51,013 nt of DNA from CALVUJ01 sp045128835 (GTDB lineage Bacteria; Bacillota_I; Bacilli_A; RFN20; DUOF01). Position numbers and translations under genes: made by a program. Each line of letters starts with the position of its first letter. The first letter of the stretch is position 1. This document shows, piece by piece, positions 25,743 through 33,485 of the stretch. A model generated the notes under the pieces. That model was not told the origin of the DNA. It did not search any database and was given only the letters and a program-made list of their open reading frames with translations. Where the stretch lies: positions 1 to 51,013 of the forward strand of contig JBGVRX010000028.1 of assembly GCA_045128835.1 (NCBI GenBank), read 5' to 3'.

Positions 25743-26652
25743 GATTGTTTTATGCATATCACTGCTTTTTAATACAATAAATTTAAAACATAGTGATAGA
25801 AGTGTAGTGGAAAGCATAGTTCATAAAACTAGCGAAGAAAATGTTATAGAATTAGAAATAACTATAACTTCACAAGTAGAAGATACCATAGAAATGAGTA
25901 TCTATTTTTATGATGAAAAAAAGGAGGAGAAGTATGATGAATACTTCTCTTCATCTTTAATTATAAAAGGAAGAAAAGTGACTACAGCAAGAATACCATT
26001 TGAAAAGGAAACGAAGAATTTTTTGAATATCATTTTCTTAAGTAATAATTTGAATGAAAATATTTTAGATGTTTTCTTTCCTGTACACAAACTTGAACAA
26101 AGAAAATGTATGTTGTCTAAAGAGAGATATTGTGAGGCGAGCATACCTAGTATAGTTGAATATAAGAATAATAATGTTCAAGAGACGTATGATAAGTTTT
26201 TTTTAATAGATGAGAATACAAAATATTATTCGTTAAATAATTACATAATTTTAGAAAAAATAAAAATAAGTGCCTCTAGTAATTCATCAATAATTGATGC
26301 AAGTTTGCATTTGAAAGATAAAATTGAAGGATTAAATGTATACCATGATAAAGAGTATGCTTTTCCTTTAGTTGTTAATTATGATAGTGGGGTGTTAAGG
26401 TTTGATTTTTTGAATAATTATTATGTTGATTTGTTGCAAGGATCAACGCATGAAGATTATATAGAAAATGCTATTTTTACTAATAAGGTGTTACTTCCTT
26501 ACGATGATAAAACATATGATATGTATATTGAAGTTGAAACAGATGGTGTATTTAATAAAATAATAATTGAATTTGAAATTGAAACAAAGGGCAAACTTTA
26601 TGGAACGTGCAAAGAGAGTAAATATTGTTTGAGGAGAAATTATTCTTTATGA
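25735..26652 (+). CDS. Hypothetical exported protein with paired cysteines
   Basis: A 305-residue protein. The N-terminus MHKIVLCISLLFNTINL is a short hydrophobic segment that could be a signal or anchor. The rest looks beta-rich, with no recognised domain. Four Cys outside the signal come in close pairs (125/133 and 292/298), as expected of disulfides in an exported protein. TGGAGTGGTGG precedes the ATG at 25735, which overlaps the upstream gene. Its stop overlaps the next start as ATGA. Confidence 0.5.
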   Translation: MHKIVLCISLLFNTINLKHSDRSVVESIVHKTSEENVIELEITITSQVEDTIEMSIYFYDEKKEEKYDEYFSSSLIIKGRKVTTARIPFEKETKNFLNIIFLSNNLNENILDVFFPVHKLEQRKCMLSKERYCEASIPSIVEYKNNNVQETYDKFFLIDENTKYYSLNNYIILEKIKISASSNSSIIDASLHLKDKIEGLNVYHDKEYAFPLVVNYDSGVLRFDFLNNYYVDLLQGSTHEDYIENAIFTNKVLLPYDDKTYDMYIEVETDGVFNKIIIEFEIETKGKLYGTCKESKYCLRRNYSL

Positions 26653-26951
26653 GATATTTTGTCCTTTCTTTAGTAATGATAATTTTTTCTTTTTTTATGC
26701 AAGTTGAGCGTAAATTTATGGAAATGGAGTTTATTGTTTTTGAAATGTATACAACTAGTTTTGAGATGTTTTTGAGCGTTGATGAATATTCAAATTTATA
26801 TTTCAAAAAAAAGGAGATTAAAAATTTTATTGAAGAAAAAGGTTATGATGCAAGAATTTATGGTGATTTAAATTTTGTTGTTTCTTTTGATTTGTTATTT
26901 CATTTTGAGAAAGAATTTTCTTTTTATTTGGAGGGATGTTATGAGTTTTAG
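26649..26951 (+). CDS. Hypothetical small single-helix membrane protein
   Basis: A 100-residue protein starting MRYFVLSLVMIIFSFFMQVE, one hydrophobic helix with a basic start, then an acidic and aromatic stretch of about 80 residues, likely outside. GAGGAGAA lies about ten bases before the ATG. It overlaps both neighbours. No type IV prepilin cleavage motif (GFTLxE) is seen. No family recognised. Confidence 0.45.
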   Translation: MRYFVLSLVMIIFSFFMQVERKFMEMEFIVFEMYTTSFEMFLSVDEYSNLYFKKKEIKNFIEEKGYDARIYGDLNFVVSFDLLFHFEKEFSFYLEGCYEF

Positions 26952-27267
26952 TAATGAATTAACTTTTAAAATTTTAGCATTAGTATTGTGTGACAATATA
27001 TATTTAAGAGTGATTATTTTAAGTTTTCTATTAGTTAGAATTTTCTTGAGAAAAGAAAAAGCGTATAAGAGTTGGTGGGACTATTTTATAGGCGTGTTGA
27101 TTGTTACTTTGAATAGTATTTTTACATTTGATTTTATGATTATTAATTTCATTGTATTAGGACTTCTTAGTGGTTATTTGAGTAAGGTTAAATATTCTTC
27201 ATTTTTAAGTTTGTATTTGTTTTGCGTTTTATTAGAAGGAGTTGTTGTCTTTTGTTTAAAGATATAA
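26941..27267 (+). CDS. Hypothetical small polytopic membrane protein
   Basis: A 108-residue, very hydrophobic protein with three or four helices (about 8-35, 47-62, 65-80 and 85-106) and one basic loop RKEKAYKSWW. GGAGGG precedes the ATG at 26941, which lies inside the end of the upstream gene. Its size and place between two single-helix proteins suggest a membrane complex. No family recognised. Confidence 0.45.
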   Translation: MSFSNELTFKILALVLCDNIYLRVIILSFLLVRIFLRKEKAYKSWWDYFIGVLIVTLNSIFTFDFMIINFIVLGLLSGYLSKVKYSSFLSLYLFCVLLEGVVVFCLKI

Positions 27268-27521
27268 AGAATATTGTTAGTGTAGTGCTGTTCTTCTTTT
27301 TTCTTGAATATTTGTTATATTTGAAATCTTATAACAATTTATTGGTTATGAATAATTATATACAGTATGAAATAAAAGAAAACGGGATAAGTGAATTTAA
27401 AAATGAAAACTATGAGTTAAATTTAAACGATGATGGTAGCTATTGTTTGATAGTAAATCGCGAGAGTTTACTTTACTTTGAGAAGTATAAAAAAATTAAA
27501 TATGTTGGAATAGTAGAGTGA
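27252..27521 (+). CDS. Hypothetical small membrane-anchored protein
   Basis: An 89-residue protein with an N-terminal helix (about 9-24, VSVVLFFFFLEYLLYL) and an outer part of about 60 charged residues. The start is taken at the TTG at 27252, ten bases after AGAAGGAG; no ATG is available nearby. It overlaps the upstream gene by 16 bases. Last gene of the orphan run. The recX promoter lies over its 3' end. Confidence 0.4.
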   Translation: MFKDIKNIVSVVLFFFFLEYLLYLKSYNNLLVMNNYIQYEIKENGISEFKNENYELNLNDDGSYCLIVNRESLLYFEKYKKIKYVGIVE

Positions 27522-27534
27522 ACTAAGATATAAT
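27505..27534 (+). promoter_or_regulatory. Putative recX promoter
   Basis: TTGGAA (27505-27510), 18 bases, TATAAT (27529-27534), 15 bases before the recX ATG. The -35 lies within the previous coding region. The leader would be very short. Confidence 0.5.
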
Positions 27535-27549
27535 TATTTTGGTGATGTT

Positions 27550-28329
27550 ATGCTTGTTAAAAATATTAAGTTTATTAATGACAAAGTAGAGGTTATTCTA
27601 GAGAACAAAAGCCTTTTTATTAGTAAAGAAAATTACATTGAAAATCCTGTTACTATTGATAGCGAAATAACTCAAGAAAGAATTGAATATTTGCTGGAAT
27701 TTGAACAAGTTATCGAGTGTAAGATTGCTCTAATAAAACTTTTAAATAGGAAAGCTTTAAGTGAGTATGAAACGATAAAGAAAATAAAAGAATTCGGAAT
27801 AAATACAAAGTATGTTTCTTCAATAACAAACAGTTTAAAGAGAGCAGGTTTGATTAATGATGAGTTTGTTGCTACATTAAGTGTTGAAAAAGAACTTTTA
27901 AAAAGAAAAGGGAAAAAGGCTATTAGAACTACTTTAATAGAAAAGAGAATAAAAGAAGAAATTATTAATAAAGTTTTAAGTGAAATTGATGAAGATGTTT
28001 ATCATGAAAATTTCGAGAAAACAGTAAGTAAATATTTGAAAATTTATGATAAAAAGAGTTATAAAATGAAAGAGCAAATGCTTAAACAAAAACTAGAGGA
28101 ATTAGGATATGAAAGTTCATTAATTTCTGCCGTTTTAATAGATAAGAATAGTGATGAAGAATTGTCTCTTGCTGTTAAGAGTTTGATAAAGATTCTTAAA
28201 AGTAAAAAACTATCATTAGATAACTACGAAAACGTTAATAAAATAAAGATAAAGTTAGCCACGAAGGGATTTAGTTATGATATAATAAATTTGGCCATAG
28301 AGGAGGTAAAAAACTATGAAACTTATTAA
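27550..28329 (+). CDS. recX: Regulatory protein RecX
   Basis: A 259-residue helical protein that modulates RecA filaments. Tandem three-helix repeats are visible: ALIKLLNRKALSEYETIKKI, then SLKRAGLINDEFVATLSVE and the later IRTTLIEKRIKEEIINKVL. The length matches the longer Bacillota type with an N-terminal extension of about 60 residues. GGTGATG precedes the ATG. It overlaps the exoribonuclease gene by 14 bases. Confidence 0.85.
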   Translation: MLVKNIKFINDKVEVILENKSLFISKENYIENPVTIDSEITQERIEYLLEFEQVIECKIALIKLLNRKALSEYETIKKIKEFGINTKYVSSITNSLKRAGLINDEFVATLSVEKELLKRKGKKAIRTTLIEKRIKEEIINKVLSEIDEDVYHENFEKTVSKYLKIYDKKSYKMKEQMLKQKLEELGYESSLISAVLIDKNSDEELSLAVKSLIKILKSKKLSLDNYENVNKIKIKLATKGFSYDIINLAIEEVKNYETY

Positions 28330-29260
28330 AGAATTTACTGAGAATGAGAAAATAAAACAAAACTTTTTAGTTAATAATGTTACAAAGGGAATAACTACTA
28401 AAGGTAGTTCTTATTTTAATGTTGTATTACAAGATTCTAGTGGAACAATTGAAGGTAAAAAATGGGAAATTGTAGATGGTGATGAAAACGTTTTTAAACC
28501 TGGAAATATTGTTGAAGTAGAAGGAGATGTTCTTTTATATAAAGGCGGACATCAATTAAAGATTTTAAGTGGAAAATTGGTTGACGATAGAGATGTTGAT
28601 GTAACTATGTTTGTTCAAAGTGCACCTGTTGCAAGAACAGATCTTCAAAAACAATTATTTGAATATATTGAGAAAATCGAAGATGTAGAGATTAAATTGA
28701 TAGTTGAAGAAATAATTAAAAACAATTATATTTCTTTCTGTAACTATCCTGCTGCTAGTAAAAATCACCATGAGTATGCCTCAGGACTTATTTATCACAC
28801 AGTTAGTATGCTTAAAATAGCAACTGCTTTATGTGATATTTATCCAACAGTTAATCGTTCTTTATTGTATGGAGGAATTATACTTCATGATGTAGGAAAA
28901 ACTGTTGAGTTAAGTGGTCCAATTGTTCCTAAATATACAACTCAAGGAAGATTGTTAGGGCACATTTCTATTATTCAAGCAGAAATTAAAAGAGTTAGTG
29001 ATAAATTAGCAATTTCATCAGAAGCGCCTGTGTTACTTCAACATATGGTATTATCTCATCATGGGAAATATGAATTTGGTTCTCCAGTTCTTCCAATGAT
29101 TAAAGAGGCTGAACTATTAACTTATATTGATAATATTGATGCTAAAATGAATATTATGGATAAGGCTCTTGCTCAAATAAATGAGGGTGAATTCACAGGA
29201 AGACAATTTGCTTTAGAAGATAGATGTTTGTATAAACCATTTTCTAAGGAGAAGAAATAA
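28316..29260 (+). CDS. yhaM: 3'-to-5' exoribonuclease YhaM family
   Basis: A 314-residue protein with an N-terminal OB fold (about 1-90; GSSYFNVVLQDSSGTIEGKKW) and an HD hydrolase domain. HHEYASGLIYHTVSM and HDVGKTVELSG supply metal ligands, and SHHGKYEFGSP and LTYIDNIDAKMN complete the site. YhaM trims short single-stranded RNA and can act on DNA. AGAGGAGG precedes the ATG. Its stop overlaps the next start (TAATG). Confidence 0.9.
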   Translation: MKLIKEFTENEKIKQNFLVNNVTKGITTKGSSYFNVVLQDSSGTIEGKKWEIVDGDENVFKPGNIVEVEGDVLLYKGGHQLKILSGKLVDDRDVDVTMFVQSAPVARTDLQKQLFEYIEKIEDVEIKLIVEEIIKNNYISFCNYPAASKNHHEYASGLIYHTVSMLKIATALCDIYPTVNRSLLYGGIILHDVGKTVELSGPIVPKYTTQGRLLGHISIIQAEIKRVSDKLAISSEAPVLLQHMVLSHHGKYEFGSPVLPMIKEAELLTYIDNIDAKMNIMDKALAQINEGEFTGRQFALEDRCLYKPFSKEKK

Positions 29261-30084
29261 TGAAGAAAATAGTATTTGGTGTATTAATTGCTATTTTCAT
29301 TGGCTTATGTTTTGTATTTAATGCTTATGATTTAGATATTTCTATAGAACTTACAAAACATTATAATGGGTTCTTTGAATTCTTTGATGACTATGGAGAA
29401 ATGCCTATATATATAGGCCCAATCTTATTTGGTGGTATTGGGTATTATTTGTGTGATAAAAAGTATCAAAAGTGCTTGTTTTCTGGATTAACGTTTGGTG
29501 CCTATCTAATAGCACTTGCAAAGGTTATTCATAACCATAATTTATCATTTAATGCTTTAAATATAGGGCTTAGTGTTTTGGCCGCGGCAATACTAGCATT
29601 TATTACTATTTATTTATTTTCTAAGATGAAAAGAGAAAATATAAATAAAATTAAGGATATTGCATTGTTAGGCTTTATTGTTTCAATAGCATCTTTTGCA
29701 TGTACAGAGTTATTGAAGTATACATGGGGAAGAGTTAGATTTAGAGATTTAAGTCCAGATTATAGTGAGTTTACTAGATTATTCCATATTAATGGTTTAA
29801 CGGGTAATAAATCATTCCCATCTGGGCATACAAATGCAGGAACAAGCATTTTGCTTATAGCATTATTAGTTCCTCGTTTTACAGATAAGAAATGGATTAA
29901 GTATTTAGTTACAGCATTTTGTTTTGTTTATATAGCAACACTTGCAGTATCTAGAATAATTGTTAGTGCTCATTACGCTAGTGATGTATTATGTGGATTT
30001 GTAGTTGGGTTCACAACACTTTGTGTAACTCATATGTTTTTAAGAAAGAAGGGTATTATAGATGTTGCAAGCAATAAATGTTAG
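29260..30084 (+). CDS. PAP2-family membrane phosphatase
   Basis: A 274-residue membrane protein with about six helices. The three phosphatase motifs are present: KYTWGRVRFRD, KSFPSGHTNAG with the catalytic His, and SRIIVSAHYASDVLCG. Likely substrates are phosphatidate or undecaprenyl pyrophosphate at the outer face of the membrane; the sequence does not say which. It overlaps yhaM by one base and the ABC-F gene by 23. Confidence 0.88.
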   Translation: MKKIVFGVLIAIFIGLCFVFNAYDLDISIELTKHYNGFFEFFDDYGEMPIYIGPILFGGIGYYLCDKKYQKCLFSGLTFGAYLIALAKVIHNHNLSFNALNIGLSVLAAAILAFITIYLFSKMKRENINKIKDIALLGFIVSIASFACTELLKYTWGRVRFRDLSPDYSEFTRLFHINGLTGNKSFPSGHTNAGTSILLIALLVPRFTDKKWIKYLVTAFCFVYIATLAVSRIIVSAHYASDVLCGFVVGFTTLCVTHMFLRKKGIIDVASNKC

Positions 30085-31633
30085 CTTACAATATGGTTCA
30101 AGAGTATTGTTTAAAGATGTAAATTTGAAGTTTACAAAAGGTAATTGTTATGGAGTTATTGGTGCGAATGGTGCTGGTAAATCAACATTTTTAAAAATCT
30201 TATCAGGCGTTCTTGAACCAAATAAAGGTGAAGTAATTAAAGATAAAGATGAAAGACTTAGTGTTTTAAACCAAGATCAATATGCATTCGATAATGAAAC
30301 AGTTATAAGAACAGTTTTATTGGGTAATAAAAGAATTGTAGATATCATGGATGAACAAGAGGCATTATATAGCAAAGCTGATTTTAGTGAAGAAGACGGA
30401 ATTAGAGTTGGAGAACTTCAAATGGAGTTCGCAGAACTTAATGGTTGGGAAGCTGAAAGTGATGCTAAAATTTTACTTAATGGTTTAGGTATAAGTGATG
30501 AAAAAGCTGAATGTTTAATGAAAGATTTAGATTCAAAAGAAAAGGTTAAAGTGTTACTTGCTCAAGCTTTATTTGGAAACCCAGATATTTTAATTCTTGA
30601 TGAGCCTACAAATAACTTAGATATAAAGGCTATTACTTGGTTAGAGAACTTCTTATTGAATTTTGAAAATACTGTTATAGTTGTATCTCACGATAGATAT
30701 TTCTTAAATAAAGTATGTACTCATATTTGTGATGTTGATTATGGGGAAATTAATATCTTTGTAGGTAACTATGATTTCTGGTATGAAACTAATGAGTTGT
30801 TACAAAGACAAGCTAAAGAAGTTAATAAAAAGATGGAAGCTAGAGCAAAAGAATTACAAGAATTTATTGCAAGATTTAGTGCGAATTTATCTAAATCTAA
30901 ACAAGCAACATCTAGAAAGAAAGAGTTAGAAAAACTAACTTTACAAGATTTGAAAGTTTCTTCAAGAAGATATCCATTCATTGATTTTAGATATGATAGA
31001 GAAATTGGAAATGATATCTTGTTTGTTGAAAACTTAACTAAGAAAGGTTATTTTGAAAATCTTACTTTTACGGTTAATAAGAAAGATAAAATCGCCTTTA
31101 TTTGTGAAAATAGTTTGGTTTTAAATATGTTGTTTGATATTTTGATGGGTGTTGAAGAAGCCGATAGCGGAACAGTAAAATGGGGTAAGACAATTACTAC
31201 AAGTTATCTTCCAACAAACAATGATAAGTATTTTAAAGACTGTGATTTATCTTTAATAAACTGGTTGAAACAATATTCAAAAGATCAAACAGAAACATTC
31301 ATTAGAGGATGGTTAGGAAGAATGTTATTCTCTGGAGAAGAGGCTTTAAAGAAGGCTAAGGTTATTTCTGGAGGAGAAAAGGTTCGTTGTATGTTAGCTA
31401 AAGAAATGTTAAGTAATGCGAATGTATTGGTTATGAATGATCCAAGTAACCACTTAGATTTAGAGACAATAACATCATTAAATAAGGGTATGATTAACTT
31501 TAAAGGTAATATTTTATTTACAAGTCATGACCATGAAATTACTAATACAGTGGCTAATAGAATAATTGAAATAAAAGATGGAGAGAAAGTTTTTGATAAA
31601 TATTGTACATATGATGAGTATTTAGAAGTATAA
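30062..31633 (+). CDS. ABC-F ATPase with one degenerate ATP site
   Basis: A 523-residue soluble protein with two ABC domains and no membrane part, as in the ABC-F translation factors (closest by eye to YkpA/YbiT). Domain 1 has a good Walker A (GANGAGKST) and Walker B (ILILDEPTNNLD), but its signature reads DLDSKEKVKV instead of LSGGQ. Domain 2 has a good signature (ISGGEKVR), but its Walker A reads ICENSLVLN and its Walker B reads VMNDPSNHLD, without the catalytic Glu. In a folded ABC pair all the losses fall in one composite site. AGAAGGG precedes the ATG. Probably ribosome-associated. Confidence 0.82.
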   Translation: MLQAINVSLQYGSRVLFKDVNLKFTKGNCYGVIGANGAGKSTFLKILSGVLEPNKGEVIKDKDERLSVLNQDQYAFDNETVIRTVLLGNKRIVDIMDEQEALYSKADFSEEDGIRVGELQMEFAELNGWEAESDAKILLNGLGISDEKAECLMKDLDSKEKVKVLLAQALFGNPDILILDEPTNNLDIKAITWLENFLLNFENTVIVVSHDRYFLNKVCTHICDVDYGEINIFVGNYDFWYETNELLQRQAKEVNKKMEARAKELQEFIARFSANLSKSKQATSRKKELEKLTLQDLKVSSRRYPFIDFRYDREIGNDILFVENLTKKGYFENLTFTVNKKDKIAFICENSLVLNMLFDILMGVEEADSGTVKWGKTITTSYLPTNNDKYFKDCDLSLINWLKQYSKDQTETFIRGWLGRMLFSGEEALKKAKVISGGEKVRCMLAKEMLSNANVLVMNDPSNHLDLETITSLNKGMINFKGNILFTSHDHEITNTVANRIIEIKDGEKVFDKYCTYDEYLEV

Positions 31634-31659
31634 TATTTGAGTTGTTAGGAGTGATATAA

Positions 31660-33396
31660 ATGCAAAGTTTTGTTAAACAAATAGAAAATAAAATAAGTGA
31701 GGGTATTAAAAAGTTAGGGTTTGAACCTGATAGAGTATTACTTAGTAATTCTAATAAACCTGAATTAGGACAATTCCAATTTAATGGAATTATGGCTATT
31801 GCTAAAAGAAATGGTAAAAATCCAGTAGAGTTAGCAAATGCTTTAGTAGAGATTCTAAAAGAAGATACTTGTTTTAAATCTTTATCTGTTGCAGGACCTG
31901 GTTTTATTAATATTGTTTTTGATGATGCTTTTTTAGTTAACTATATGAATGAATGTTTAAATGATTTTGACAACTTTATTGATGTAGAAGATCCAAAGAC
32001 AATTATTGTTGACTATGGTGGAGCAAATGCTGCGAAAGCATTACATGTAGGACATATGCGTAGTCCTAATATTGGTGAAGCGTTAAAAAGACTTGCTAAA
32101 TTATATAAGCATAATGTTATTGGGGATGTTCATTTAGGAGATGTAGGAAGACAATCAGGAATGGTTATTAGCGAACTTCAATTAGAACAACCTGATTTAC
32201 CTTATTTTAAAGAAGACTATACAGAGTGTAATGAACCATTAAATGTAACAATGGAAGATTTAGGAAGACTTTATCCTACTGCAAGTAATAAAGCTAAAGA
32301 AGATGAAGCAAGAATGGAAGAAGTTAGAAGAATTACTGCAGAAGTTGATAAAGGAACTAAAAGATATTTAGATTTATGGAAGAAAATCGTAGATATTTCT
32401 TCAGTTGATATTAAACAAACTTATGACAAAATTAATTGTACTTTTGAATTATGGGAAGGTGAATTAGATAGTTATGAGTATATTCCTGATACTTTAAATA
32501 TCTTAAAGCCACATATGTATGAATCAGAAGGTGCATATGTCATTGATGTGAAAAAAGATGATGATAAATTAGAGATTCCACCATTAATCGTTGTTAAGAC
32601 AGATGGGTCTACTATTTATGCAACTAGAGATTTAGCTACAATGCATTCAAGAATGATTAGATTTAATCCAGATGAAATGTGGTATGTTGTAGATAAAAGA
32701 CAAGGTATGTACTTTGAACAATGTTTTAGAGCAGCATATAAATCTGGTTTAGTGAAAGAAGATACTAAGTTAGATTTCTTTGGGTTTGGAACATTAAATG
32801 GTAAAGATGGTAAACCATTTAAAACAAGAGATGGTGGAGTTATGACTTTAAACTCATTCTTGGATATGGTTAAAGAAACAGCAGAATCTAAAATAAAGGA
32901 TGAAATTCAAGGAAAAGAGAGAGAAGAACTTGTAGAAAAGATAGCAGTTGCTATCTTAAAGTTTGGTGATTTACTTCCAGTTAGAACTACTGACTATAAC
33001 TTTGATTTAGATAAGTTTAGTTCAGTTGAAGGAAAAACAGGACCTTATATTTTGTATACTGCAGTTAGAATTAAATCTATTTTCTCTAAATTAGGAGATG
33101 TAGAGAATGTTAAAATTAAAACAATTAGCAGTAAAGAAGAAGAAAATATTATTGTTAAATTAATTGAATTAACAAAGAATTTAAAAGCTGCATTTGATGA
33201 GAAAAACACAGGTGTTATCTGTGATTATTTGTTCAACCTATGTAATTTATACAATAAGTTCTACAGCGAACATAATATCGTAAATGAAAAAGATGAAACA
33301 GTAAAAGAATCATGGGTAGCATTATCTAAATTAGTATATCAAGTAATTGAAAAATTATTGGATGTATTAGCAATAGAAATACCTGAAAGAATGTAA
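31660..33396 (+). CDS. argS: Arginyl-tRNA synthetase
   Basis: A 578-residue class I synthetase charging tRNA-Arg. An N-terminal Add1 domain (1 to about 100) precedes HVGHMRSPNIGEA (HIGH motif). The KMSKS place holds GKPFKTRDGG, as usual in many ArgS. A C-terminal DALR anticodon domain starts near 455 with GPYILYTAVRIKSI. TAGGAGTG precedes the ATG. No T-box is seen upstream. Two tRNA-Arg genes lie 6 kb downstream. Confidence 0.94.
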   Translation: MQSFVKQIENKISEGIKKLGFEPDRVLLSNSNKPELGQFQFNGIMAIAKRNGKNPVELANALVEILKEDTCFKSLSVAGPGFINIVFDDAFLVNYMNECLNDFDNFIDVEDPKTIIVDYGGANAAKALHVGHMRSPNIGEALKRLAKLYKHNVIGDVHLGDVGRQSGMVISELQLEQPDLPYFKEDYTECNEPLNVTMEDLGRLYPTASNKAKEDEARMEEVRRITAEVDKGTKRYLDLWKKIVDISSVDIKQTYDKINCTFELWEGELDSYEYIPDTLNILKPHMYESEGAYVIDVKKDDDKLEIPPLIVVKTDGSTIYATRDLATMHSRMIRFNPDEMWYVVDKRQGMYFEQCFRAAYKSGLVKEDTKLDFFGFGTLNGKDGKPFKTRDGGVMTLNSFLDMVKETAESKIKDEIQGKEREELVEKIAVAILKFGDLLPVRTTDYNFDLDKFSSVEGKTGPYILYTAVRIKSIFSKLGDVENVKIKTISSKEEENIIVKLIELTKNLKAAFDEKNTGVICDYLFNLCNLYNKFYSEHNIVNEKDETVKESWVALSKLVYQVIEKLLDVLAIEIPERM

Positions 33397-33398
33397 TT

Positions 33399-33427
33399 AG
33401 AAGAGAAGAAAATTCTCTTCTTTTTTT
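33399..33427 (+). terminator. Intrinsic terminator
   Basis: AGAAGAGAA, loop GAAAA, TTCTCTTCT and a T-run, right after argS. Confidence 0.85.
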
Positions 33428-33485
33428 GAAATAAAAGACTTTTGATTTTGTCTAGTTTATAATTAAATTGTTTAGAGGTGCGAGT

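Noticed and set aside
26649..27521. comG-like or type IV pilin genes
   Set aside because: None of the small membrane proteins has a GFTLxE-type prepilin site, and no ATPase or peptidase gene adjoins.
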